Under the pieces are notes generated by a model. That model was not told where the DNA came from and did not search any database. It was given only the letters and a program-made list of their open reading frames with translations. Of a stretch of 11,155 bases of DNA, positions 1 to 5,820 are shown in pieces. Positions within the stretch are counted from its first letter, which is position 1; every line of letters begins with the position of its first letter. The position numbers were made by a program, and so were the translations under genes. Source of the stretch: an uncultured Bacilli bacterium (GTDB lineage: Bacteria; Bacillota_I; Bacilli_A; RFN20; DUOF01); the NCBI GenBank assembly GCA_934101685.1, contig CAKORZ010000045.1:1-11155 (forward strand), given 5' to 3'.

Positions 1-4
1 GTAA

Positions 5-31
5 AGAAAAAGATTGGCTGGTAACCAATCT
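5..31 (-). terminator. Rho-independent terminator of the flavodoxin/CMD-cupin operon
   Basis: Read on the minus strand, a 7-bp stem AGATTGG/CCAATCT (31-25 with 17-11) closes a 7-nt loop and runs straight into a T-rich tract (TTTTTCTTT). It lies about 75 bases past the stop of the CMD-cupin gene, with no gene between. The same bases also take part in a larger symmetric fold (1-55). Confidence 0.7.
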
Positions 32-75
32 CTTATCATAGTTTGATAACTTTACACAAAGTTTTTTACACTCTC

Positions 76-105
76 AAGAAGAAATTTAATTTTCTTCTTT
101 TTATA
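76..105 (+). terminator. Possible plus-strand terminator for a gene left of the window
   Basis: A 9-bp AT-rich stem AAGAAGAAA (76-84) / TTTCTTCTT (91-99) is followed on the plus strand by TTTATATT. On the minus strand it is followed by mixed sequence, so it points rightward and would stop a transcript entering from before base 1. The stem is weak and the call is tentative. Confidence 0.4.
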
Positions 106-825
106 TTATAGTGAATTGTAAATATCATCTGTTACTGGTTCTAACCATTCATTACTAGATCCTTCAGCAGGTATTTCTATAGCAACATGTGTGAACCATT
201 CATCTTTACTAGCACCATGCCAGTGTTTTACTTCAGGAGCAATGTATACAACATCACCAGGGAATAATTTTTGAACTTTTTTTCCTTCTTCTTGATATAA
301 GCCTTCTCCATCAGTGCAAAGTAGTATTTGTCCACCTTTATGATGGATATGCCAGTTATTTCTACATCCTGGTTCAAAAGTTACATTAAATACTCCTACT
401 CCTTTTGTATTAAGTTGCTTCAAATAACTTTTACCAACAAAATATTTAGCAAAGTTAGTATTTTCATCTCCTAATCCAAATAGTGATTCACTAGGCTTTT
501 GTTTTTCTTCCTCATATACTTCTCTTACAAGAGGAAATACAGCCCAAGCATTTGGCCATCCAACATAGAAGGCTAAATGAGTAATTATTTCAACCATTTC
601 TATTTTTGTTACACCATTATTTTTAGCATTTTGCAAATGATACTTTAAAGAATTATCAGTTATTCCTTTAGTCATTAAAGCAGTTACAGTGATAATACTT
701 CTATCTCTTAAAGATAGTTTATCTACTCTTGACCAAACCTCTCCAAATAAAACATCATCATTAAGTTCTGCAAATTTAGGTGCTAGATCACCTAATCCTT
801 TTCTTCCAGCATCTTGTTTCTTCAT
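106..825 (-). CDS. Carboxymuconolactone decarboxylase-family / cupin two-domain protein
   Basis: 239 aa. Residues about 20-105 resemble the carboxymuconolactone decarboxylase (AhpD-like) fold, with the family signature ending HLAFYVGWPNAW (83-94). The CxxC of peroxidase-type AhpD is absent, which favours the CMD branch. Residues about 140-225 are a cupin barrel: motif 1 is G153..H159-I-H161...Q166 (Gln where Glu is usual) and motif 2 is G190-D...P197...H201-W-H203, so a metal site is likely. A longer ORF begins with TTG at 849, but the ATG at 825 follows AAGGA (840-836) and matches the family N-terminus, so I start there. It begins 5 bases past the flavodoxin stop and is surely co-transcribed. 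Such CMD-cupin proteins commonly sit beside flavodoxins in anaerobes. The substrate is unknown; a redox or small-molecule detoxification role is inference. Confidence 0.88.
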   Translation of the reverse strand: MKKQDAGRKGLGDLAPKFAELNDDVLFGEVWSRVDKLSLRDRSIITVTALMTKGITDNSLKYHLQNAKNNGVTKIEMVEIITHLAFYVGWPNAWAVFPLVREVYEEEKQKPSESLFGLGDENTNFAKYFVGKSYLKQLNTKGVGVFNVTFEPGCRNNWHIHHKGGQILLCTDGEGLYQEEGKKVQKLFPGDVVYIAPEVKHWHGASKDEWFTHVAIEIPAEGSSNEWLEPVTDDIYNSL

Positions 826-830
826 TTTAA

Positions 831-1301
831 TTAAATCCTTTCTGCCCAAGTCTTTAACTCTTCTTTACTTACAGAAGTGCTAAATCTTTTTCCATTTAAT
901 AATTTAGCTCCTTTACATGATTTTTCTAACATTTTATTAGTTTTTCCCATGTCAGAACCACCAGAAGTAGCAAATGGCACAACTATTTTATTAGTTAAAT
1001 CATATTGCTCTAAAAAAGTGTTTATAATGGTAGGAGCTACATACCACCAAATAGGGAATCCTACATAAATCACATCATAATCATCCATATTTTTAACTTT
1101 TTCAAGTATTTCAGGTCTTGAATTTAAGTCTTTCATTTCAAGAGTTGATCTACTGTTTTTATTTGTCCAATCTAAATCTTCGCTTGTATAAGCTATAGCA
1201 GGTTTTATTTCAAAAATATCTGCATTTGTTACTTCTTGCAATTTTTCAGCAAGTCTTTTTGTTGTGCCTGAAGCACTAAAATACGCTATTAATTTTTTCA
1301 T
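831..1301 (-). CDS. Flavodoxin (flavodoxin_4-type, FMN-binding)
   Basis: 156 aa, the usual length for a short-chain flavodoxin. The N-terminus MKKLIAYFSASGTTKRLAE has the FMN phosphate loop SASGTT (9-14) after the first beta strand. GFPIWWYVAPTIINTFLE (81-98) and PFATSGGSDMGKT (109-121) match the flavodoxin_4 branch that supplies electrons in the cytoplasm or acts as an FMN-dependent reductase. The start is fixed by a perfect AGGAGG (1315-1310 on the minus strand) 8 bases before ATG. It is the first gene of a two-gene minus operon with the CMD-cupin protein, which probably shares its redox pathway. The electron donor and acceptor cannot be read from the sequence. Confidence 0.92.
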   Translation of the reverse strand: MKKLIAYFSASGTTKRLAEKLQEVTNADIFEIKPAIAYTSEDLDWTNKNSRSTLEMKDLNSRPEILEKVKNMDDYDVIYVGFPIWWYVAPTIINTFLEQYDLTNKIVVPFATSGGSDMGKTNKMLEKSCKGAKLLNGKRFSTSVSKEELKTWAERI

Positions 1302-1329
1302 TTATTTATCCTCCTATTTTTACAATATT

Positions 1330-1358
1330 ATTATAGGTTATTTTTTTATATTAAAAAA
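1330..1358 (-). promoter_or_regulatory. Candidate promoter of the flavodoxin operon
   Basis: A perfect TATAAT lies at 1335-1330 on the minus strand, about 29 bases before the flavodoxin start codon. Seventeen bases upstream the -35 region is TTTTTT, a poor match, so the promoter may need an activator. Confidence 0.4.
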
Positions 1359-1373
1359 TAAAAGTATATAAAA

Positions 1374-1397
1374 TTTACATATTTTAATGAATGTAAA
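1374..1397. promoter_or_regulatory. Inverted repeat, candidate operator in the divergent gap
   Basis: TTTACAT (1374-1380) and ATGTAAA (1391-1397) form a 7-bp inverted repeat with a 10-base spacer, about one and a half helical turns centre to centre. It sits between the flavodoxin operon (left) and the unknown gene pair (right), just upstream of the flavodoxin -35 region. It could bind a dimeric regulator; no regulator gene is adjacent. In AT-rich DNA a chance repeat is possible. Confidence 0.35.
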
Positions 1398-1436
1398 AAA
1401 ACGTTCTAAAAAATACTTATTTTAAGGCTATTATTA

Positions 1437-1442
1437 TATAAT
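1437..1442 (+). promoter_or_regulatory. Candidate -10 box for the two-gene unknown operon
   Basis: A perfect TATAAT lies 40 bases before the ATG of the coiled-coil gene. No convincing -35 box is seen at 16-18 bases upstream (TACTTA at 17), so this is a modest call. Confidence 0.35.
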
Positions 1443-1481
1443 AAAAGTATAAGTTATCTAAAAAAATTGGAGGGGTTACTA

Positions 1482-2705
1482 ATGAGAGATAAGATTATTA
1501 GCTATAGCTCTACACTTGGAGAAATAGTTAAACAAGCACAAGAAAAAAGAGCATATGTTTTTAATGACTTGTACAATGAATTGTTTGTGAACAAAATTTA
1601 TGATGAGTTAACAGAAAAAAGCAGAGATATATTTTATGCTTTGCAACCAGATGGTAAAGCAAACATTAAAAATATATTAACTGGTTATTTTAAGGATGGT
1701 TCTTATACAGAGGCTTTAGAAGGAGTTAATCAAATGCTTATTAACTTTTTTGAAAATTATAAAGCTAATATGAGAAATACAGGAATGGATATTTCAACAA
1801 GAAATGATTATATTAATAAAAGAGAAAAAGATATAAAAAATTATCAAAATCAATTGAATGCTTATTATTCGTTTTTTAGTTCTTTTCCAAAAAATAAGGA
1901 TTTAGCAAGTGATTATTCATTTCAAGTTTTGCAATGTTGTTCAAATGTGTTATTAAATTCTAAATTATTATTAGACGCAATTGAAGTTAAAGATGATTCA
2001 ATTACTGCACAATTAACTAAATTACTTGCAGCAGTTCAAAACTTAGAAATATTATCAACTTTTGCATCATATAGAGATAAAAGAACTAATATTATGTTAG
2101 ATATTGAAAAGATACATAAATATTTTGTTAATATTTTTAATAATTCAACAATGGCTAATAATAAAGAAACTCAAGAAAAGTTATTAAAAATAACTGAAGA
2201 TAAGATATATTTCTTAAATTTAGTTTACATGGCTTACAATAAACTTGATTTAGATTTATTTAATGATTTAGTTAAATTATCTTTGGATAATAGTAAACAA
2301 GATTTAGTTCCTGATAAACTATTAAATTCAAAAGCTATTCTTACTTTAATTTCTTATTTTAATGATAAGAGAGTAGATACAATGAAAGAAGCTATTAACT
2401 TATTCTTTGCTGAAACTAAGGAAGATGAAAAATATCAACAATTAGTTGGTGCGATGAATGCTAAAGTTCAAAGTTTAACAAATGAACTTAATGCTGCTAA
2501 AAAGGAAATGAAGCAAAGAACAGAATCTATGGAAGATGCTTATGAGACTTTAAGAAAGAAACATAATGCCTTAGTTGAAGAAAGTGGAAAGATTGTAGAT
2601 AAGCAAAATGAACTTATAGATAAACAAAAAGAAATTATCAAGAAGCACAATGAAATGGTTGATGCTCATAATGATATGGTAGATCATATTAATAATGGAT
2701 ATTAG
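1482..2705 (+). CDS. Unrecognised helical protein with C-terminal heptad-repeat coiled coil
   Basis: 407 aa; I do not recognise a family. It has no signal peptide or membrane helix, so it is probably cytoplasmic. Residues 1 to about 315 look almost entirely alpha-helical, as in a helical-repeat or solenoid domain. From about 320 to the end it is predicted coiled coil. The last part (361-402) is six consecutive 7-residue units of the form x-N-x-(L/I/M)-(V/I)-D-x, such as QNELIDK, HNEMVDA and HNDMVDH. There are cysteines at the CC pair near 152 but no metal-site pattern. The start is ATG at 1482, 6 bases after GGAGGGG (1469-1475); an in-frame TTG at 1467 lies over that ribosome site and is rejected. 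The next gene starts 11 bases after the stop, so the two are co-transcribed and probably act together. Codon use matches its neighbours. Being real is near certain; the function is unknown. Confidence 0.85.
   Translation: MRDKIISYSSTLGEIVKQAQEKRAYVFNDLYNELFVNKIYDELTEKSRDIFYALQPDGKANIKNILTGYFKDGSYTEALEGVNQMLINFFENYKANMRNTGMDISTRNDYINKREKDIKNYQNQLNAYYSFFSSFPKNKDLASDYSFQVLQCCSNVLLNSKLLLDAIEVKDDSITAQLTKLLAAVQNLEILSTFASYRDKRTNIMLDIEKIHKYFVNIFNNSTMANNKETQEKLLKITEDKIYFLNLVYMAYNKLDLDLFNDLVKLSLDNSKQDLVPDKLLNSKAILTLISYFNDKRVDTMKEAINLFFAETKEDEKYQQLVGAMNAKVQSLTNELNAAKKEMKQRTESMEDAYETLRKKHNALVEESGKIVDKQNELIDKQKEIIKKHNEMVDAHNDMVDHINNGY
2562..2687 (+). repeat. Six in-frame 21-base units encoding coiled-coil heptads
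   Basis: Units start at 2562, 2583, 2604, 2625, 2646 and 2667. Each encodes one heptad; five carry paired hydrophobics at residues 4-5, most often followed by Asp, and Asn at residue 2 recurs. The DNA has drifted (for example caaaatgaa, cacaatgaa, cataatgat at unit starts), so it is an old internal duplication or selection for the heptad pattern, not a fresh tandem array. Confidence 0.6.
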
Positions 2706-2716
2706 AGGTGAGAACA

Positions 2717-3949
2717 ATGAATAAAACTGAAACTTATATAAAAGAATTAGAAGATCTTCAAACATATACTGAAAGTGAAAATTTTAAAGTAGATGAATAT
2801 TTGTTAAAAGCTTATGATTTATATAAAAATGGTAATTATCTTATGATGAGCATTATTGGTGATTTCTCTAAGTTAATGTATGAGAGTACTAAAGATAATT
2901 CATATTTAGATTTGGGATTAGGTGTTTATGAATTAGGACCTACTAATATTTTAGATTTAGATTTTGATGATCAAATGAAATATGAGTTAAATAAAGGTGA
3001 ATATTATGCCTTTTATGCTAGAAATGTAAATCCTGAATATACTAAGAAAGCAGAAGCTTGTTTATCATATTATGGTAATGTTATGAGTGATGGAAAACAT
3101 TTAAGAGCTAAAGCATTATTAAATAAACCTAAAGAAGGCACAGATGATCCTTTAGCAGCAAGTATGTATAAAACATATTTATTAGAGTATTTCTCTTATG
3201 GTAATGGTTTAACTGATGAAGAATTACAAACTGTAGGTATTCCTAGCGAGTATTTAGAGAAAACAGTAGAAGAACTACGTGAGTTAGAAAAAGAAAATAG
3301 AGATAATACTGAAGCATTAAAAGCAATTTATTACACTTTATTAAATAAAGATGATGCTAGTGCAGTTAATAAACTTGCTAAAATAGATAATACATTTATT
3401 AGTGATTACTATGTTTCTAAAAAATACCCATTTGGTAATCCTTTATTAAATGCTAAAGTTGGAAAAACTAAGAGTACTACAAATACTAAAAAAGAGGGAA
3501 CAACAGCATTAACTCTTACTACTAAATTAGATTTAGTTTATTTATTAGTGGCATTCCTTGCTCTTGTATCATTAGTTTCTCCTCTTGCTATTACTGAATA
3601 TGGTATGACATTAAGAGGAGCAAATGTATTAGCAGGAGATAATAATGCTTTCAAATTTTCTTTTGTTTGCTTTTTAGTTTATTTGGTTACAGTAGTAGGA
3701 TCTGTAGTATCTTTTGTTACAAGAAAAAAGAATAACAAAGTATTAAACATTGTACTAGGTATAGTTACTGCAATTAGTGGAATCTTATTTATGAATCCAA
3801 AACCTTTGCTTTCTGTTGACAGTCAAGGTCTTTTTGGTGAATTATTTGCTCAAACAATAGTTAGAGCAACTGGTATGGCTACATTTGTAGGACTTGTATG
3901 TTTAGCTAGTGGTGCTTATAGTTTATATAAAGCATTTAAAAAGAAATAA
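2717..3949 (+). CDS. Unrecognised membrane protein: N-terminal helical domain, four C-terminal TM helices
   Basis: 410 aa; family not recognised. Residues 1 to about 245 are a soluble, acidic, Tyr-rich, mostly helical region with the look of TPR/Sel1-like repeats (for example KAYDLYKNGNY near 25-35), though no repeat is strict. A Lys/Thr-rich linker (247-268) leads to four hydrophobic segments at about 271-292, 314-335, 341-359 and 384-404, ending in Lys residues, with basic RKK between TM2 and TM3. There is no N-terminal signal; by the positive-inside rule both the large domain and the C-terminus are probably cytoplasmic. The start is ATG at 2717, 5 bases after AGGTGA; the GTG at 2708 is part of that ribosome site. 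It lies 11 bases after the coiled-coil gene. Its last 34 bases overlap the convergent cyclo-ligase gene. A membrane anchor or platform for the upstream protein is inference. Confidence 0.85.
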   Translation: MNKTETYIKELEDLQTYTESENFKVDEYLLKAYDLYKNGNYLMMSIIGDFSKLMYESTKDNSYLDLGLGVYELGPTNILDLDFDDQMKYELNKGEYYAFYARNVNPEYTKKAEACLSYYGNVMSDGKHLRAKALLNKPKEGTDDPLAASMYKTYLLEYFSYGNGLTDEELQTVGIPSEYLEKTVEELRELEKENRDNTEALKAIYYTLLNKDDASAVNKLAKIDNTFISDYYVSKKYPFGNPLLNAKVGKTKSTTNTKKEGTTALTLTTKLDLVYLLVAFLALVSLVSPLAITEYGMTLRGANVLAGDNNAFKFSFVCFLVYLVTVVGSVVSFVTRKKNNKVLNIVLGIVTAISGILFMNPKPLLSVDSQGLFGELFAQTIVRATGMATFVGLVCLASGAYSLYKAFKKK

Positions 3950-4479
3950 TTTCTTTTTTCAGAAATAATAATATCTAGTGGTATATCATAGGAATCTTTA
4001 GTTATGTTTTCAACTATTTGGAAGTCATAACAGATTCCTATTTTTTTACACTTTTTATCTTTTAAAAATTTATCATAATACCCTTTGCCTTGACCTATGC
4101 GATTACCCTTTAAGTCTGTTGCTACAAGAGGGGTTATGCATACAAAGTTATCTATATTAGTTGTTTCACCTATTGGCTCATATATGTCAAAGGTTCCTTT
4201 TTCTAATTTAGTATCTTTATTATATTTAACTGCAAACATTTCATTATTTATTATTTTAGGTAAATACACATTTTTATTATTATCTAATAAGTAGTTTATA
4301 ATTAAAGAAGTTTCTACTTCATTTTTAAAATCTTTATAAACAAAGTAATCAGTATCTTTAGATTCTTTTATTAGGTTAATAACTTTATTTTGAATTATTA
4401 AAGATTTATTTTTTACTTCATCTTTACTCATATTATTTCTTATGCTTTTTATTTCTTTTCTTAAACTATTTTTATTCAT
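3916..4479 (-). CDS. 5-formyltetrahydrofolate cyclo-ligase (MTHFS)
   Basis: 187 aa, normal for the family. It catalyses the ATP-dependent conversion of 5-formyl-THF to 5,10-methenyl-THF, returning a storage or inhibitory folate to one-carbon metabolism in the cytoplasm. The basic N-terminus (RKEIKSIRNNMS, 7-18) and the hallmark PLVATDLKGNRIGQGKGYYD (117-136), with the glycine/YYD substrate loop, are clear. NEVETSLI (53-60) is the other conserved stretch. ATG at 4479 follows GAGGT. It is divergent from hslO and convergent with the membrane-protein gene, whose last 34 bases encode residues 178-187 here. The family usually ends soon after the IISE(K) strand (171-175), so this tail looks like a lineage-specific extension. 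The symbol (ygfA/yqgN/fthC) varies by species and is left blank. Confidence 0.93.
   Translation of the reverse strand: MNKNSLRKEIKSIRNNMSKDEVKNKSLIIQNKVINLIKESKDTDYFVYKDFKNEVETSLIINYLLDNNKNVYLPKIINNEMFAVKYNKDTKLEKGTFDIYEPIGETTNIDNFVCITPLVATDLKGNRIGQGKGYYDKFLKDKKCKKIGICYDFQIVENITKDSYDIPLDIIISEKRNYFFLNALYKL
3938..3959. terminator. Possible bidirectional terminator at a convergent gene overlap
   Basis: AAAAAGAAA (3938-3946) and TTTCTTTTT (3950-3958) form a 9-bp stem, and the 3-base loop is exactly the TAA stop of the membrane-protein gene. Either strand ends in a T-run. On the minus strand it lies inside the last codons of the cyclo-ligase, so strong termination there would clip that message. 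The stem is nearly all A-T, so strength is doubtful. Confidence 0.4.
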
Positions 4480-4497
4480 AATATTACCTCTAAATAT

Positions 4498-4526
4498 TTT
4501 ATAGCATAAATGTTATTTAATTGTAA
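4498..4526 (-). promoter_or_regulatory. Promoter of the cyclo-ligase gene
   Basis: On the minus strand TTACAA (4526-4521), a 17-base spacer, then TATAAA (4503-4498) preceded by TGC, an extended -10. It ends 18 bases before the ATG. This is a good sigma-A-type match. Confidence 0.65.
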
Positions 4527-4529
4527 TAA

Positions 4530-4558
4530 TTGACTTTTATTATTTATAATTTTACAAT
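4530..4558 (+). promoter_or_regulatory. Promoter of hslO
   Basis: TTGACT (4530-4535), a 17-base spacer and TACAAT (4553-4558), each one base off consensus. Transcription would start near 4565, right at the ribosome site (AGGTGA, 4566-4571), giving a leader of only about 12 bases. The -35 box lies 3 bases from that of the divergent cyclo-ligase promoter. Confidence 0.6.
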
Positions 4559-4576
4559 TATTAGCAGGTGATAAAG

Positions 4577-5413
4577 ATGGATTATTTAGTTAGAGGAATG
4601 GCTAGAAATGATAAAGTTAGAATTATAGGATGTGAATGTAAAGATACTGTTAGTGAGATATGCAAAAGACATGAAACATATCCAATTGCTACGATTGCTT
4701 TAGGTAGACTTATTTGCGCTACATTAATGATGGGAGCAATGTTAAAAGATAAGCAAACTGTTACTTGTGTTATTAATGGAGGAGGAAAACTTGGAACTTT
4801 GTTTACTCAAGCTAATGCAAGAGGTGAAACTAGAGGATTTGTTAGTGATCCTAGCGTGGATTTACCTCTTAGAGATAATAAGTGGGATATTGAAGATGGT
4901 GTTGGTAATAATGGAGTGTTAACTGTTATTAAAAATTTTGATGAAGATAAGAGTTTCTCAAGTCAAGTTCGTTTAAACAAGGGAGATATTTCTAGTGATA
5001 TTGCTACTTATTTTTACGAAAGTGAACAATTGCCTACAGTGGTTAATTTAAATGTTGAACTAAATAAAGATGGTAGTGTTAGTGGTGCAAGAGGATATAT
5101 CATTCAACTTATGACTGGGTATGAGGAAGAGGATTTAGAATACGTAGAAAACTTAAAGTTAGCTGCATTAGATAAAAAAGTTGATGATTGTATTTTAGAA
5201 ATGTTTAGTGATTTTAAAAGATTAGAAAATACGCCAGTTAAATTTACTTGTGATTGCAGTAAAGAAAAGTTTGAAAATGGGCTTAAGTCACTAAAAAAGG
5301 AAGAATTGCAAAAGATCTTAGAAGAAGATAAACAAATAGAGGTTATGTGTAATTTTTGCTCTGAGAAATATTTATTTAATGAAGATGAAATAAAAAAGAT
5401 TATTGAAAAATAG
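4577..5413 (+). CDS. hslO: Hsp33 redox-regulated chaperone
   Basis: 278 aa, typical for Hsp33. This cytoplasmic holdase is switched on by oxidation: four cysteines bind zinc when reduced and form disulfides under oxidative and heat stress, unfolding the C-terminus to bind clients. All four are present as C225-D-C227 and C258-N-F-C261. The N-terminal core shows family features such as ALGRLICATLMMGAMLK (41-57), the GGGKLGTL strand (68-75) and ARGYIIQLMTGYEE (171-184). The start is ATG at 4577, 5 bases after AGGTGA; the in-frame GTG at 4568 is part of that site. It has its own promoter, divergent from the cyclo-ligase. tRNA-Ser follows 8 bases after the stop, so read-through co-transcription is likely. 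Identification is secure. Confidence 0.96.
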   Translation: MDYLVRGMARNDKVRIIGCECKDTVSEICKRHETYPIATIALGRLICATLMMGAMLKDKQTVTCVINGGGKLGTLFTQANARGETRGFVSDPSVDLPLRDNKWDIEDGVGNNGVLTVIKNFDEDKSFSSQVRLNKGDISSDIATYFYESEQLPTVVNLNVELNKDGSVSGARGYIIQLMTGYEEEDLEYVENLKLAALDKKVDDCILEMFSDFKRLENTPVKFTCDCSKEKFENGLKSLKKEELQKILEEDKQIEVMCNFCSEKYLFNEDEIKKIIEK

Positions 5414-5421
5414 TCTTTTAT

Positions 5422-5508
5422 GGACAGGTGTCAGAGTGGTCGAATGAGGTGCTCTCGAAAAGCATTGTTCCAAAAGAACCATGGGTTCGAATCCCATCCT
5501 GTCCGCCA
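5422..5508 (+). tRNA. tRNA-Ser (anticodon CGA)
   Basis: 87 bases including an encoded CCA. The acceptor stem GGACAGG/CCTGTCC is a perfect 7 bp with discriminator G. The anticodon stem GTGCT/AGCAT holds loop CTCGAAA with anticodon CGA at 5456-5458, reading UCG. The long variable arm GTTC-CAAAA-GAAC is the class II mark of serine tRNA. The T arm ATGGG/CCCAT has loop TTCGAAT. It lies 8 bases after hslO, with no promoter of its own visible in that gap. Confidence 0.95.
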
Positions 5509-5517
5509 TTAGTGAAT

Positions 5518-5563
5518 TGTGCGCACCCTCGTCAAAATGAGAAATGCGTGCAGTTTTTTATTT
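5518..5563 (+). terminator. Terminator after hslO/tRNA-Ser
   Basis: TGTGCGCA (5518-5525) pairs with TGCGTGCA (5545-5552), 8 bp with two G-T pairs. An inner CTC/GAG extends it. G-TTTTTT-ATTTT follows. It sits 9 bases past the tRNA CCA, and is much richer in G+C than the surroundings. Confidence 0.7.
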
Positions 5564-5676
5564 TACATGAATGTTTTGGTGCAATTATTCCTTTTGAAAA
5601 ACCAAAACTTGAAAATCCATCTCACTTAAATTGGGTAAAATTATAAAGAGATGAACACGGAAACTGGATTAAATAG
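5560..5676 (+). pseudogene. Short coding-like remnant
   Basis: In the frame starting TTA at 5560, the translation reads ...HECFGAIIPFEKPK...HLNWVKL, then a TAA stop (5644-5646), then in the same frame RDEHGNWIK and a TAG (5674-5676). The peptide on both sides of the TAA looks like one ordinary protein tail (WVKL-stop-RDEHGNWI, where TAA may replace a Tyr codon). A terminator begins 5 bases after the TAG, as for a true gene end. I see no start codon with a ribosome site. I do not recognise the family. This is a low-confidence call that the 311-base gap between tRNA-Ser and the MerR gene holds the end of a decayed gene. Confidence 0.3.
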
Positions 5677-5680
5677 CTTA

Positions 5681-5708
5681 AAGTTAGGCTTAATGCTTGG
5701 CTTTTTTT
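5681..5708 (+). terminator. Terminator after the coding remnant
   Basis: AAGTTAGGC (5681-5689), loop TTAAT, GCTTGGCTT (5695-5703): a 9-bp stem with three G-T pairs running into seven T's (5702-5708). No intact gene precedes it, so it supports a former transcription unit here. Confidence 0.6.
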
Positions 5709-5768
5709 GATTGATATTGATAAAAATAAAAAATTTTATGATATAATAAAAATAATTTTAAATTATGC

Positions 5769-5799
5769 TTGACTCTCTCGTTACGAGATACTTTAAGAT
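5769..5799 (+). promoter_or_regulatory. MerR-type promoter with 19-bp spacer and central operator
   Basis: TTGACT (5769-5774) and TAAGAT (5794-5799) are separated by 19 bases, the overlong spacer typical of promoters that MerR-family proteins untwist to activate. A perfect 6-bp dyad TCTCGT-T-ACGAGA (5776-5788) fills the spacer as the dimer operator. It lies 21 bases before the MerR gene, so the regulator very likely controls itself. A second TTGATA(19)TATAAT pair at 5717-5747 lacks a dyad. Confidence 0.8.
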
Positions 5800-5820
5800 A
5801 TTGATAATAAGGAGAAAATT

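Noticed and set aside
689..1068. Plus-strand ORFs of 63-64 residues opposite the flavodoxin and CMD-cupin genes
   Set aside because: They are antisense shadows of well-supported genes, with no ribosome site and no recognisable protein.
2562..2687. CRISPR-like array
   Set aside because: The 21-base periodicity has no spacers and is in-frame coding for heptads.
2571..2765. Minus-strand hydrophobic ORF opposite the coiled-coil repeat
   Set aside because: The Phe/Ile/Leu run is simply the complement of Lys/Asn/Asp-rich heptad codons.
5428..5646. 72-residue ORF starting inside tRNA-Ser
   Set aside because: Its first third is the tRNA read as protein and it crosses the tRNA terminator; only its tail (from about 5560) looks coding and is listed as a remnant.
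5713..5807. Direct repeat GATATTGATAA at 5713-5723 and 5797-5807
   Set aside because: An 11-base AT-rich repeat is expected by chance in such sequence, and it has no symmetry with the MerR promoter.
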